From Acidimicrobiia bacterium (GTDB lineage Bacteria > Actinomycetota > Acidimicrobiia > IMCC26256 > JAGNEX01), in the NCBI GenBank assembly GCA_020637365.1, contig JACJWE010000002.1, forward strand, positions 434,001-498,000: a stretch of DNA of 64,000 bases. The letters are read 5' to 3'. Shown in pieces: positions 36,101 to 46,258 of this stretch. The position numbers and the translations under genes were made by a program. The notes below the pieces were generated by a model. That model saw only the letters and a list, made by a program, of their open reading frames with translations. It was not told where the DNA came from and ran no database searches. Position 1 is the first letter of the stretch. The number at the start of each line of letters is the position of its first letter.

Positions 36101-36903
36101 TCTGCCGCGAGGACCTGTTGGGTTGCGGTGTCGCCGTCGCTCGGGTCACCGGTCGACGATGCGCTGGTGCCACCACCCACCTCCGAAAGACCCTCACCGA
36201 AACCGACCCGCTGGCCAGCGTCTGGCGATACGAAGCCGTACTCCCCATAAAAGTCGCGCTGGAGGTACTCCTCACCGACGGGCATCACGGGCCGGGCCGG
36301 GTTACCCGCGTAGATCATCTCGGGTTCGGTCACGCGCATACCCGGGACCGTGCCCATCGCCAGCACGGCGTGTCGCGGCACGCGAGTTCCCGGGCGGATC
36401 AAACAATTGGAAGCGGCCATCGAGCCGTACTCGAAGACCACCCCAGCGGTCACCTGCTTTTGGGTGACCCAGTCGGGTTGATGAGTAAAGATCGTTGAGC
36501 GGACACCGCCGATGCCGGAAATATCTTCGAAGGTCAATCCACCCGAACAGTCGATGAAATGACGGATCGTGATCACGCAGTTGCGGCCCATCTTCAAGAA
36601 CCCCGGCGCGACGTCGGGTGTGGCGTCGCGAAACACGGCGGCGACTCGCACCCAGTTGTAACGGCCGATCTGGGAGCGTTCGGCCATTTCCACCTTGCGA
36701 AGGCGCAGAATCATGGTGAAGTGATCGATGGTGGCGTGCTCGCCCATACTGAGCTCTTCGACATCGACCATGGACCATCCGATCCGAGCGGTCGGTGCCA
36801 AATGCCATCCAAAGGCGCGCCGAAAGACGAATCGGCGGACCTTCCACGGCAACAACATCACCGCCATTTGCACCAGAACTCGTGCTGTTCGGTTCTTGAC
36901 CAT
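36097..36903 (-). CDS. Left-handed beta-helix (hexapeptide) acyltransferase
   Basis: The 268-residue protein has an N-terminal amphipathic region, then hexapeptide-like turns (HATIDHFTMI, RSQIGRYNWV) and the C-terminal block NCLIRPGTRVPRHAVLAMGT followed by YAGNPARPV, typical of acetyltransferases of the WcaF/maltose-acetyltransferase type. It probably adds an acetyl or related group to the exopolysaccharide. ATG 36903 is chosen over 36915 because GAAGGA would abut the earlier ATG. A Gly/Ser/Thr tail of about 40 residues follows the domain. It overlaps the next glycosyltransferase by an ATGA-type junction. Confidence 0.8.
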   Translation of the reverse strand: MVKNRTARVLVQMAVMLLPWKVRRFVFRRAFGWHLAPTARIGWSMVDVEELSMGEHATIDHFTMILRLRKVEMAERSQIGRYNWVRVAAVFRDATPDVAPGFLKMGRNCVITIRHFIDCSGGLTFEDISGIGGVRSTIFTHQPDWVTQKQVTAGVVFEYGSMAASNCLIRPGTRVPRHAVLAMGTVPGMRVTEPEMIYAGNPARPVMPVGEEYLQRDFYGEYGFVSPDAGQRVGFGEGLSEVGGGTSASSTGDPSDGDTATQQVLAAE

Positions 36904-36936
36904 GTCGTTCAACATCCTTCTTTGTTGGGTAACGCT

Positions 36937-38262
36937 TCAGTTGCTGAGGAGGCGGTCGCTCGTGCTGGGCGACCCACGACGGATCCGGGTCGGCACATCG
37001 GCAGCCTGAAACAGTTCGAGCATCCGATCGGTAACCACATGGGAGGAGAACGTGCGTTCCGCGTAGTCCCGAGCGTTTCGCCCGATGTCGGCCCGTTCCT
37101 GTGCCGACATCGACACAATCCGGCGTACCTCGGCGATGAATTCCGCCTCATCCTCGGGGTTGACGCAGCTACCTGCACCCTGACTATCGATGATCTGAGC
37201 AGCCAAGTTGCTCGTGGGCATCGACCCGACGATCGGTCGGCCGGCGCAGAGGTATGAGAGCACCTTGGACGGCACCGAGAAGTCACCGGCGTCGTGGGTG
37301 AGCAGCGCCAACAAGACATCGGCGCTGCCGAGCACTTCGGGCAGCCATTCATATGGCTGAAACGGCAGCAACACCAGGTTGTTCAGCGCCTCAGGGCGCT
37401 CCGCCTTGGCCCGTGCCAACACATCGGCGCCCACTCCCTCGCTGATCACGATCACACGCGCGCTGGGGATGTCCGAGAGTGCTTCGGCCAGGCCACTCAG
37501 TAGATCTGGGTTGTGCTTCAGCCCGAGCGTGCCCGAGTAGATGAGGTTGATCGTCTCGCCAACTCCCTGGTCATCGGCCCAATGGTTGTGGCGATCAACC
37601 AGCGGGTAGTCCTCGAAGATCGCCCAATTCGGAAGCACCGTGCATTTGCTCGCGGGAGCGCCCATTTCTTCGACCATGGCAAGGTGCGCCGGTGAGATCA
37701 GGACGAGGTGGTCGGCTGAGTTCACCAGCCGACGCTCCATCCGTTCATAGAAACGGCCAACCAGATCACCGGCGCGTCCGAGACGTTCCGACAAGATCCG
37801 CCGCGACGCAATGCCGTAGAAGTCCTGAATCCAAAAGACCATCTTGGAATCGTTGGCCGTGCACCATGCGGAAATCTTGCGCATGACATCGAGCGGGGTG
37901 TTGGCGACCAGCACCACCGAGGGCTGAAGGCGGTCCAATTCTCTGACGGCTCGTTTTGCCCATTCAAGCTCTTGGCTTCGGCGCTTCAGCCAGGAGTACT
38001 TAGCGAATTCCTGGTCGAGCGACACGCCGATCAGCCAATTTGATTGCTGATATCCATCCGCCGAGGAGGACATGTTGGGGCCTTGAAACGAAGACGAATA
38101 GAGGTAGGCAACGTCATGGCCAAGCTCGCGTAACTGTTCGACGCCGCGTTTAAGAAACGGGTGATTGGCGTAGTCGATCAAGACGGCACCGTGAAAGATC
38201 CGGTTCGACTCATAAGGGTCCGCGTGGCGTTCGGCTGAACGCTGGGGTGATGGTTTTGTCAT
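36937..38262 (-). CDS. Family 4 glycosyltransferase
   Basis: The 441-residue protein is a GT-B fold enzyme. The acceptor half shows IDYANHPFLKRGVEQLRELG and PDVVLVANTPLDVMRK-like blocks (seen as SVVLVANTPLDVM); the donor half has INLIYSGTLGLKHNPDLL, RVIVISEGVGADVL and DFSVPSKVLSYLCAGRPIV, the GT4 nucleotide-sugar region. It should transfer one sugar to the growing lipid-linked unit in the cytoplasm. ATG 38262 follows AAAGGATC. It sits between the fucose synthase and acyltransferase genes with gaps of 15 and 33 nt. Confidence 0.9.
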   Translation of the reverse strand: MTKPSPQRSAERHADPYESNRIFHGAVLIDYANHPFLKRGVEQLRELGHDVAYLYSSSFQGPNMSSSADGYQQSNWLIGVSLDQEFAKYSWLKRRSQELEWAKRAVRELDRLQPSVVLVANTPLDVMRKISAWCTANDSKMVFWIQDFYGIASRRILSERLGRAGDLVGRFYERMERRLVNSADHLVLISPAHLAMVEEMGAPASKCTVLPNWAIFEDYPLVDRHNHWADDQGVGETINLIYSGTLGLKHNPDLLSGLAEALSDIPSARVIVISEGVGADVLARAKAERPEALNNLVLLPFQPYEWLPEVLGSADVLLALLTHDAGDFSVPSKVLSYLCAGRPIVGSMPTSNLAAQIIDSQGAGSCVNPEDEAEFIAEVRRIVSMSAQERADIGRNARDYAERTFSSHVVTDRMLELFQAADVPTRIRRGSPSTSDRLLSN

Positions 38263-38277
38263 GATCCTTTGAGCTGC

Positions 38278-39245
38278 TCAGCGGGACTGAGCAACGAGCT
38301 CCATTCCGCGAATCGTTCCGTCTTGCTGGCTCGTGAACCACTCATAGGTCCGAGCCAAGCCATCGCTCAGCGGCGTCACCGCCGACCAGCCCAGCTCGGC
38401 GAGGCGATCGACGTTCAACACCTTGCGAGGCATGCCATCTGGTTTGCTCGTATCGAAGACCAGCTCCGCATCGGGAATAACGATCGACCGAAGCGTCTCA
38501 GCCAACTCAGAAATGGTGACGTCTGTGCCGGTTCCCACATTGATGTGGTCGTGATCGCTGTAGTTGTTCATCAAGAACACGCAGGCGTCGGCCATATCTT
38601 CGACATAGAGGAATTCGCGCATCGGCGATCCGGTCCCCAGATCTCGACCTGCGTCGCTCCAGCGAGTTTTGCGTCGTGGAACTTGCGGATGAGCGCGGGG
38701 ACGACGTGACTCGATGTCAGGTCAAAGTTGTCAAACGGGCCGTACAGGTTGGTCGGCATCGCCGAAATGAAGTCGCAGCCGTACTGTTGGCGATAGGCCT
38801 GGCACAACTTGATGCCGCTGATCTTGGCAATCGCGTACCACTCATTGGTCGGTTCGAGCGGCCCGGTCAGTAGCTGTGCTTCGTCGATCGGTTGATGTGC
38901 CTGGCGCGGGTAGATACACGACGAGCCCAGATAGAGAAGCTTGCGAACGCCACTGAGATAACTGGCATGCACGACCGTCGCATGGATCAGCATGTTGTCG
39001 TAGATGAATTCGGCTGGCCGCGTTGAGTTGGCCATGATGCCGCCGACGGTTCCAGCCGCGAGGAAGACGATGTCTGGCCGTTCGCGTTGGAAGTAGTCGT
39101 TGACCGCCGCTTGATTGCGAAGGTCGAGTTCATCTCGGCTGGCGGTGAGAATGTTCTGGAATCCGTCGGCCTGCAGTCGCCGCACCAAGGCGGAACCGAC
39201 GAGGCCTCGGTGTCCGGCAACGAAAATTTTGTCTGTGGTTCGCAT
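38278..39245 (-). CDS. fcl: GDP-L-fucose synthase (one-base frameshift)
   Basis: This NAD(P)-binding short-chain epimerase/reductase converts GDP-4-keto-6-deoxymannose to GDP-L-fucose. The first frame (ATG 39245) has the Rossmann motif GHRGLVGSALV, SSCIYP and the catalytic YxxxK in NEWYAIAK, up to VEIWGP. The second frame starts MREFLYVEDMADAC and runs to the stop with INVGTGTDVTISELAE. The join reads TGGGGACCGGATCGCCG; one more G would give WGTGSPMREF, the expected family sequence. Loss in a G-run points to sequencing error. No GDP-mannose dehydratase is in the window, so the substrate must come from elsewhere. Confidence 0.9.
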
Positions 39246-39316
39246 CAAGGTATTTCCCCCTCATTGCGGGCGCGCCACGCGCATGTGGCGATGAGCACCC
39301 GCTCGTCGCGTCGAGG

Positions 39317-40888
39317 TCAGGGCCGCTGCACAACCTCCAGGTTCAGCGGCTCGCCGGTGTTGGCAGACATCACGGTGTGTTGGGGTTGCCCGGCACGAAC
39401 CAGCGCAGGCTCGCTCTGGGCTGAACTGACTAGGGCTGAACTCTTTTGGGATGAACTCATCGGGGCAGAACTGTTTTGGCGGGTGGTCTCGGTGATCGGC
39501 CAGCTCGCCGCAGCGAGAGCCGTCTCGGTTGTCGGCCACTCCCCGCCCGTGGACTGCGCACGCCTGGGGAGCGGCACATCTGCATAGCGCCGAGAGGACA
39601 AAGCGATCGCCATCGCCATCTGAAACCACACGTACCGCGTCCAAAAGATGTTCGATGTCGTCGCGATCAGGAAGTAGCCGATGCATCCAACCGAATAGCC
39701 CAGCGAGAGCAAGGCGCGCCTATCCCAGGGTTGGCTGGCATCTGGATGCAGCACCTTGGGTGCGATCGCAGGTCTGGCGGCCGCCACCATCACCAACAAG
39801 AAGCTGGCAAGCGCGAGCAGCCCTGCAGATGCCCAGATCTGCAGGTACACGTTGTGGACGATTTCGGCCTCGTCGAAGCCGCCGCCGAACAGGGGGTTGC
39901 GGTCGATTTTTTCAACCGCCCACTCATGCGCCTCGGCCCGCACATCGTCTGCGATCTCAACGCTCGCATTGCCGCCGCCGAAAAGCCGGGCGAGGGCGTT
40001 GTATTCGGGTAGTTGGACGATGCCGGTGACGAGCACCGCGAAACTGACGACGATCGCGAGCCAACCCCACAGCAGAAAGATCGACCGCCGGGTCCGAAGC
40101 ACGAAGATTCCGGCCGCCAGGACCATGCCGAGGAGCGAGGCGCGAGAACCGCTTTCGATCACCCCATACGCGGTGATCGCCAAACACCCAAACGCTACGT
40201 ACCTGAGGAAGCCCTTCTCCGACAGGTACAACGCCAGGGCGACGCCAACGCCGAAAACAGCGGTCAGACCAAAGTGGTTCTCATGCGTCGTCAACCCCAA
40301 GACCCGACCGAACGGCGTCTTGAAATGGACGAAGCCAAGGACGCATGAGATGACCAGGCCGGCCATCCACGCCCAGGTCATCAGGCGTGCAAGCGGGGTT
40401 GTCAACCGGATGGTTCCGATGGCCCACGGCAACAATACGGTGGCGACGAACACACGAAAAGCGCCAAAGAGGGCAAGGGTCACATCAGCCGCAGTGAACG
40501 ATGAGGCGACTCCACATGCTGAAATAAGCGCGCCGCCGATCATCAGCGGCTTCATTTCGGGAACGACCGTGTCTTTAGTGCGCACAGTCATCAAAAACAC
40601 CAGCGCAATCAGCGGCAGCATGATGACGTCGCTCAGCGCGGTGGTTTGCGACACCCGAACACCCGACATCGGGATCGTGAAAGCAAAGATTGAGAGTAGG
40701 GCGATGAAAAGCCCTTGCGAACCCTCAAGTCTAAAACTCGCCGCTAGAGCAAGAAGGCCGAGCGCTACCCCGGCCACGATGAGCAGCGGCTTGCGATCGA
40801 CGACGTAATACCCGGCCGTTGCGGCCACAACCCCGCACAGAACGTATGCGGGTACCCAGTATCGAGATGCGGAAGTGTGTTCCGACAT
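39317..40888 (-). CDS. O-antigen polymerase/ligase-type membrane protein (Wzy/WaaL-like)
   Basis: The 523-residue protein has about a dozen hydrophobic helices across residues 10-430 and a large extracytoplasmic loop containing HENHFG and NPLFGGGFDEAEIVHNVYLQ, the H-x-rich loop typical of the Wzy/WaaL family. It would polymerise or ligate flipped repeat units outside the membrane. The last 85 residues are Ser/Thr/Ala-rich and carry near-repeats (SSSQKSSALVSSAQSEPALV); this tail is not part of the family. It is next to the flippase gene, as is usual for Wzx/Wzy loci. Confidence 0.85.
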   Translation of the reverse strand: MSEHTSASRYWVPAYVLCGVVAATAGYYVVDRKPLLIVAGVALGLLALAASFRLEGSQGLFIALLSIFAFTIPMSGVRVSQTTALSDVIMLPLIALVFLMTVRTKDTVVPEMKPLMIGGALISACGVASSFTAADVTLALFGAFRVFVATVLLPWAIGTIRLTTPLARLMTWAWMAGLVISCVLGFVHFKTPFGRVLGLTTHENHFGLTAVFGVGVALALYLSEKGFLRYVAFGCLAITAYGVIESGSRASLLGMVLAAGIFVLRTRRSIFLLWGWLAIVVSFAVLVTGIVQLPEYNALARLFGGGNASVEIADDVRAEAHEWAVEKIDRNPLFGGGFDEAEIVHNVYLQIWASAGLLALASFLLVMVAAARPAIAPKVLHPDASQPWDRRALLSLGYSVGCIGYFLIATTSNIFWTRYVWFQMAMAIALSSRRYADVPLPRRAQSTGGEWPTTETALAAASWPITETTRQNSSAPMSSSQKSSALVSSAQSEPALVRAGQPQHTVMSANTGEPLNLEVVQRP

Positions 40889-40986
40889 AGTGACCTATCA
40901 ATGCCTACTCACCGCCGGAACCACGAGCCGGATGTGAGCATTGTTTTGGCGCGTTGGGGGTCGTCGGGGGTAATGAGGAGTATTGC

Positions 40987-42330
40987 CTACAACGGCTTTT
41001 CAGCGGATTCGTAGCCCGTTGCTTGGGCTTCCCTTGAATACGATTTAATCGGCATTTCGGATAACTCCGCATCAGAGTCAGCGAGGTCCCCGGGTTCCGA
41101 TTCGATGCGCTGCAAGCGATTGAGGCCAAATCCGAGCGAAACCACCGCGCTGGCGAACAGCCCGATACCTGCACCGACGGTGCCGAATCTCTGACCGAAG
41201 ATCAGCATCGCGGGGATCAGCACGATCAGGGCCACGACCTCGACGGTGGAGGCAAGCCCCGGTTTGCCCATCCCCCCAGCGGCCTCGACGAGGGTTCGTC
41301 GAGCTCCGAATACGGCGCCTGCGACGATCAGCCATTGCGTGACCGAGATCGCAGCGCGGAACTCTTCGCCGAAGGCGAGCGGCAGAATCCAGGGCGTCAC
41401 AGCACAGAGCCCCGCCGCAGCGAACCCGCATACCAACGCCGACCACAGGACATATCGACGCGCCGCTGATGACGCCACCGCCGTCCCCCGCTTTTGAGCC
41501 TCGGCCACCTGGGGCAGTGCCAGCAGACCCACCCCCATCCCCAGAAACCTCGGCATGTTCGAGAAGGCGAGACCGACCGAGTAGTAGCCCAACTGAACAT
41601 GTGTCAACACCAACCCGGCGATGCCCTGATCGATGCGGAACTGCTCGACCGGCGACGATGTGCCGAGCAGACCTTTGCGACCATAGGTGGCGATATCCCC
41701 AAACCCGATGGCCTTGCCCCCGAGGCGTGGAGGCACATTGCGAACGAATGCGCCAGCGGCCAGACCGCCGAGAGTGAAACCGAGCACCCAAGCGATCACC
41801 GCGCCGCTCAACGTGTCGACTCCCAACAGGAAGGACGTAGCGATCCCCAACGCATAGATGATCACCGGCAACGTGATCAGCACGTTGTGGGCGAAGTACT
41901 GCTGACGTCCGAGCAAGACGGCCAGGGAGTGCTGAAGCATCACGTGAAACGGGATCGAGGCCGACGCAATGACCGCCGAACCGATGACCATGGCGGAGTT
42001 TTCGCGGAGCAGGGCCATAGCGAACACGAGTGAGACGAACGGCAGCCCTGCGGCGAGCATGGCCTCACGTCGCGCAACCCGCGCTCTGATTGAGGCCTCA
42101 TCAAAGCCGGTCGCGAGGTGATACGTCATCGACCGCGGCAGACCCAATACACCCAGTTGGCTGAGCACCGAAGGAACCAGAATCACGAGCGCGTAGCGGC
42201 CCCGGTCTGCGGGTCCGAGCATCCGGGCGATGAGGGGTCCCGTCACGACGAGCGCTGCCTGAATGATCAGGATGGTCAACACCGCGCCGGACGCGCTCTT
42301 CTTCGAAGGTTGGGAAAGATCTTGCGGCAT
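40987..42330 (-). CDS. Polysaccharide flippase (MATE/MOP, Wzx-like)
   Basis: The 447-residue polytopic membrane protein begins after a short polar start with AVLTILIIQAALVVTGPLIARMLGP, the first-helix signature of Wzx/oligosaccharide flippases, and continues with twelve or so helices (for example YYSVGLAFSNMPRFLGMG). It should move undecaprenyl-linked units across the membrane. The C-terminal 45 residues are charged and cytoplasmic. It is the most upstream gene of the polysaccharide locus on the minus strand. Confidence 0.85.
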   Translation of the reverse strand: MPQDLSQPSKKSASGAVLTILIIQAALVVTGPLIARMLGPADRGRYALVILVPSVLSQLGVLGLPRSMTYHLATGFDEASIRARVARREAMLAAGLPFVSLVFAMALLRENSAMVIGSAVIASASIPFHVMLQHSLAVLLGRQQYFAHNVLITLPVIIYALGIATSFLLGVDTLSGAVIAWVLGFTLGGLAAGAFVRNVPPRLGGKAIGFGDIATYGRKGLLGTSSPVEQFRIDQGIAGLVLTHVQLGYYSVGLAFSNMPRFLGMGVGLLALPQVAEAQKRGTAVASSAARRYVLWSALVCGFAAAGLCAVTPWILPLAFGEEFRAAISVTQWLIVAGAVFGARRTLVEAAGGMGKPGLASTVEVVALIVLIPAMLIFGQRFGTVGAGIGLFASAVVSLGFGLNRLQRIESEPGDLADSDAELSEMPIKSYSREAQATGYESAEKPL

Positions 42331-42547
42331 CCACGCCCACGATCAGCGTGCGCCCTGGCCTTCGCCGGAGCAGCGGGTTCGCGCCCGACCATTTCGGGCT
42401 GCGGTCCAACGTGGGGGATACCGGCGGTTCGCCGTTGCCAGGGACGTTAACCCAGCTCCCAAAGCTCACCTGCTGTCGAGGAACCCGCCGGTAACGCGGA
42501 CGTTAACAACCCGCCGAACAACGCTGCCGAGCCCTGCCTTCGTGACG

Positions 42548-44806
42548 CTAACCCCCCTGGTAATACAGGGCGCCGCTCGGGGGACCGTTCAGCGCCTTCG
42601 AAATCACGGCGAATACCGCCAAGAACGGCCAGACGATCGTGGGTATCGCGAGCTTTTCCTGCCAGGTCATCGGCGCGTCGATCGCCGTGACCGACGGATT
42701 GACTGCGGTGAGCCACTCGCCTCTCATCTGGGTAGAAACAGGATGGAAAAATCCAACGTGCATCAACAACGCAAAGAGCCGATGATCGAGGGTTGGCTCC
42801 AACAATTCGGAGATTCCATCGCCTTGTGAATTGGGCGACTGATACACGTTGCGATCGGGGAAGCCGGTTCCCTGAGCAACATCGGGAATCGAACGGAAGA
42901 TTCGCCCGGTCTGGGTCATGCCCGCGATTCTGGCGAGTCGTTCACTGCTGGCGTTGTAGACCACCGCGTCATCCAGCGCGTACTGCATCGACACCTTACG
43001 GCTGCCCAGTCGTGGGTCGGTGCCCCGATAGATCTGAGCAAAGTTCACCGGATCACCCAGGTCGATGAGCTGTTGTAGGCCCGCGTAGAGGACCGCTGCT
43101 TCGCCGCCGGTCGCACTCTTCGGCGAGGCATCCTGGAGGTGAAGCTCGTCAAAGAAGGTCGACGCAGAGATCAGATCCAAAATGCCAGCGCCGGTCACTT
43201 CGAGGTGCGACGCCCTCAGATCCGGTTCAAGCGCTATAAAGGTCGCTCCGAGGATGCCGCCCATCGAAGTACCCGAATAGACGAGATCGTCGACATTGAG
43301 GTCGGGGACTCCGTCAGGCCCCCCGCCCGCACCGTAGAGGTCGAGCCCTCGAAAGCTTGTCTGCAAGGCGCTGACCAGGGAAATGTGATCGATCGGCGAC
43401 TGCTGGACCATGCCGGCCATACCGCTGATCGTCGCTGGCGAGGCGAGATCGGTGATGAACCCTTCAGCCGGAATGCGCGAACCGTGGTTGGGTTGGTCGA
43501 TCGAAATCGTGGCAAATCCATGATCGGCCGCCTCTTCAGCCCAGAACAACATCGAATGGTTCGATGTCGTAATGCCGTGGCCATAGATCAGCACCGAAGC
43601 CGGGTTTGAACGGTCGACGGTCGGAAGCGTCATCAAAAACTTGACCCACAACGGTCGGGGCTCGACGACCTGACGGTCGAAGACCCGATCGGGGTTGCGA
43701 AAGTCATAGGTCAAGATCTCACCGGTGATCAACGCCCCGATCGGACCTTCCGGGAATGTTGCCTTGACCTCGAGATTGCGGGTCGGATGCGGCAGCGACC
43801 GCACCAGATCGGCCCGCGCGATCATCGGGTCGACCACCTCGGATTCGGCGCGCACCCTGACATCGGTCATCGTCAACACCGACGCCGGGTCCACACCGGT
43901 CGCGGCGATCTCAGCCAGGAGGTCCCGGGCGTATTGCGCACCGAAGGCATTCGGATCGCCTTGAAGAGCGGCTGACATCCCCGCCGAACGGGTGTACAGC
44001 GAGCCGTCGAGGCGTCGCAACGACGTCGTCGTATAGGCCACATAGCGTCGGCCAAACTCGAAACGATCCCGTGGAACGATCTCGACGATCCACGAGTTGG
44101 CATCTTGGCCTGCAGAAACACGATTTCTGCGGACCATGATCGGCACCCGTTGGCCCGTTTCGGCATCGAAGATGACCACCGTGTCCCCACCGGTTGCCGG
44201 GAGGGTCGAGGGATCCCACGGCGCTGGCAGTTCAAAGAGGACCGGCCCCGTGGTGGGGAAACCGCTCATACCCGTCAAAACGTTCGCTGGATGTACCGAC
44301 TGTGGTAGTTCGGCCAGCACCTCGGAGCGCAGTGTCGAGTCGGGGATGACGACGGTGAAACCGGTTGGCGATTCCTGATTGGGCAGTCCTGCAAGTGACG
44401 TCGGGTAGGGCATTGCACACGTTGAGTATCCAAGCGGATTACACAGTGGCGGCGCGTCGGGAGCGAGGACCTGTTGAAGCAACGGATTTGTTGCCAGCTC
44501 TGGCGGAAGGAGGCTTTCGGCACCAGCCAACCGGGCCCCTTCGATCGAAACCGGCCCGTTGTCGTCCGGTGTCGTTGCGTCGATAGCCGCCCCTGTGGAC
44601 GATTCCGGCGAGCCCAGATCGCGCTGCGATGTGACCGCTCCGAGCAGCGCCAGCACCCCGGCCATGACGAAGATGGCGGTTCCGAGGCCGATCGCTCGTC
44701 GTGCCGCTGAGGGTACGTATCGACCGTGAGGCGACCTTGCTGGCCGCGCATCCCGGGCCTCAAACGAGCGAGGATGTCCCATGACAGAGCGGTTTCTTGA
44801 CGACAT
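42548..44806 (-). CDS. Membrane-anchored lipase/esterase-like protein, unknown substrate
   Basis: The 752-residue protein has an N-terminal membrane helix (AIGLGTAIFVMAGVLALLGA near 38-57), a long exported region, and a C-terminal hydrophobic segment (IPTIVWPFLAVFAVISKAL). The alpha/beta-hydrolase core shows VLIYGHGITTS (oxyanion region), DQPNHGSR, the nucleophile elbow GTSMGG near residue 510 and a late LDHRLFALLMHVGFFHP block. It resembles large extracellular lipase-like proteins with a virulence-factor-lipase-type N-terminus. ATG 44806 follows GGGAGG by 7 nt. It is 217 nt from the flippase start and might share a transcript with the polysaccharide locus, but a functional link is only inference. 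Confidence 0.75.
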   Translation of the reverse strand: MSSRNRSVMGHPRSFEARDARPARSPHGRYVPSAARRAIGLGTAIFVMAGVLALLGAVTSQRDLGSPESSTGAAIDATTPDDNGPVSIEGARLAGAESLLPPELATNPLLQQVLAPDAPPLCNPLGYSTCAMPYPTSLAGLPNQESPTGFTVVIPDSTLRSEVLAELPQSVHPANVLTGMSGFPTTGPVLFELPAPWDPSTLPATGGDTVVIFDAETGQRVPIMVRRNRVSAGQDANSWIVEIVPRDRFEFGRRYVAYTTTSLRRLDGSLYTRSAGMSAALQGDPNAFGAQYARDLLAEIAATGVDPASVLTMTDVRVRAESEVVDPMIARADLVRSLPHPTRNLEVKATFPEGPIGALITGEILTYDFRNPDRVFDRQVVEPRPLWVKFLMTLPTVDRSNPASVLIYGHGITTSNHSMLFWAEEAADHGFATISIDQPNHGSRIPAEGFITDLASPATISGMAGMVQQSPIDHISLVSALQTSFRGLDLYGAGGGPDGVPDLNVDDLVYSGTSMGGILGATFIALEPDLRASHLEVTGAGILDLISASTFFDELHLQDASPKSATGGEAAVLYAGLQQLIDLGDPVNFAQIYRGTDPRLGSRKVSMQYALDDAVVYNASSERLARIAGMTQTGRIFRSIPDVAQGTGFPDRNVYQSPNSQGDGISELLEPTLDHRLFALLMHVGFFHPVSTQMRGEWLTAVNPSVTAIDAPMTWQEKLAIPTIVWPFLAVFAVISKALNGPPSGALYYQGG

Positions 44807-45204
44807 CGGCGAGCCTCCCCAGCGCAGATGTGAGAGCCCCGATGTTGCTCAGCGACGGCGCCCCGGCGTTCCCGCGCGATGGCGGTCGTTCGTGGCGGTC
44901 ACACTACCGCCTCCCAGTTGGGGCGTAATACGAATCCGCGCGACTTCAGGTGGGTCAGGGTGCAACGGCTGAGCGGGTTGGGGGTACTGGTCCGCGCCGT
45001 TGGGAATCGGGCAGTATGGGACATGGCGAGCCGCTCGCGTGACAGGTCCACGACACCCCCGCTTTGGAGCGATATGCAAACGGCTACGCACCGTGTAGGC
45101 GCTGACGTTCAGGTCATCCCGCCCGGCAGAACCCATGTTGCGTGTTTGGGAGCCGCGAGGTTCGCGTCGGGCGTCACCACCGACAACGAACGTGGCAAGG
45201 CGTC
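44807..45204. other. Divergent gap between lipase-like gene and acyltransferase
   Basis: I see no gene, RNA or marked repeat in these 398 bases. It should contain two divergent promoters. Confidence 0.4.
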
Positions 45205-46218
45205 ATGAAGACCGCTCTGCGACGTTTCATCTCGGTTCCGACGGTCGTCGTACTCGCCGTGTTGCTGACCGTTTCGGCACCGCTCTGGCTGGTCGCGAGC
45301 CTGCTGGTCGACGGGTATCGGGCCGGCCGCGGCAAACCTGGTGCTGTCTGGCGATTGTGGCTGTGCGCGCTGGTCTACGCGTGGACGTCGGTGTTCGGAC
45401 TGATCTGGTTGGGCGCGAGCTGGGTGATCAGCCTCGGCGGTCTGCGGTCGAGGTATCTCGTAGAAAGCGCGTACCGCGCCCAGTCATGGTGGGCACACAC
45501 CCTGTACCGGGGTCTCCTCAAGGCCTTCAACCTCCGGGTTGTCATCGAAGGGGCTGACCACATCACGCCCGGTCCGGTTGTGGTCTTGATCCGGCATGTT
45601 TCGATACTCGACACCCTGCTCCCCCTCAACATCGTCACCAGTCAGCACGGTGTTCGTCTGCGATATGTGCTCAAAGATGAGCTGCGTTTCGACCCCGCGC
45701 TCGACATCTGTGGTTCTCGTCTGCCGAACTATTTCGTCGACCGCGACACGACGAACTCGGCCACAGAGATCGAAGGGATCGTCGGCCTCGCCAAGGGCCT
45801 CGACGATCATTCGGGCGTCATCATCTATCCAGAAGGACGGTTGGCCACCCCCGCCGCACGCAAACGAGCGGCCGAACGCGCATTGGCTCGAGCCCCAGAG
45901 CTCGCCAGCCTCATAGACGGCTTCCACAACGTGATCGCCCCTCGACCGGCCGGAACCCTTGCACTCCTCGACGCCACAGACTGCGACGTGCTGGTCATGG
46001 GTCACATCGGGTTCGACCGGATGGTCGGCGTCAGATCGTTGTTCGACGCGGCCCTCCCAGGCTCTACGGTCAAAGTCTCGTTTTCACGAGTACCAAGGTC
46101 TCAGATCCCTTCACCTGCGACAACACGTTGGCTCTACCAAGTTTGGGCAGATCTCGACACGTGGGTAGATCGTGCCAAACTCTCTCTCAGCGATCCAGGT
46201 ACCCCGCCGACCGTTTGA
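45205..46218 (+). CDS. 1-acyl-glycerol-3-phosphate acyltransferase-like protein (PlsC family)
   Basis: The 337-residue protein has two N-terminal hydrophobic helices and a PlsC-type acyltransferase domain with the HxxxxD motif RHVSILDT and the YPEG motif (VIIYPEGRLATP). Such enzymes acylate lysophosphatidate or other lipids at the membrane. The N-terminal membrane part is longer than in minimal PlsC. ATG 45205 is chosen since GGCAAGG precedes it and the earlier frame lacks conserved sequence. It is followed after 40 nt by the photolyase gene in the same direction. Confidence 0.85.
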   Translation: MKTALRRFISVPTVVVLAVLLTVSAPLWLVASLLVDGYRAGRGKPGAVWRLWLCALVYAWTSVFGLIWLGASWVISLGGLRSRYLVESAYRAQSWWAHTLYRGLLKAFNLRVVIEGADHITPGPVVVLIRHVSILDTLLPLNIVTSQHGVRLRYVLKDELRFDPALDICGSRLPNYFVDRDTTNSATEIEGIVGLAKGLDDHSGVIIYPEGRLATPAARKRAAERALARAPELASLIDGFHNVIAPRPAGTLALLDATDCDVLVMGHIGFDRMVGVRSLFDAALPGSTVKVSFSRVPRSQIPSPATTRWLYQVWADLDTWVDRAKLSLSDPGTPPTV

Positions 46219-46258
46219 CGCTGAAAGGAACGAGCAGAGACCCCGCTCATCCCCCAAT

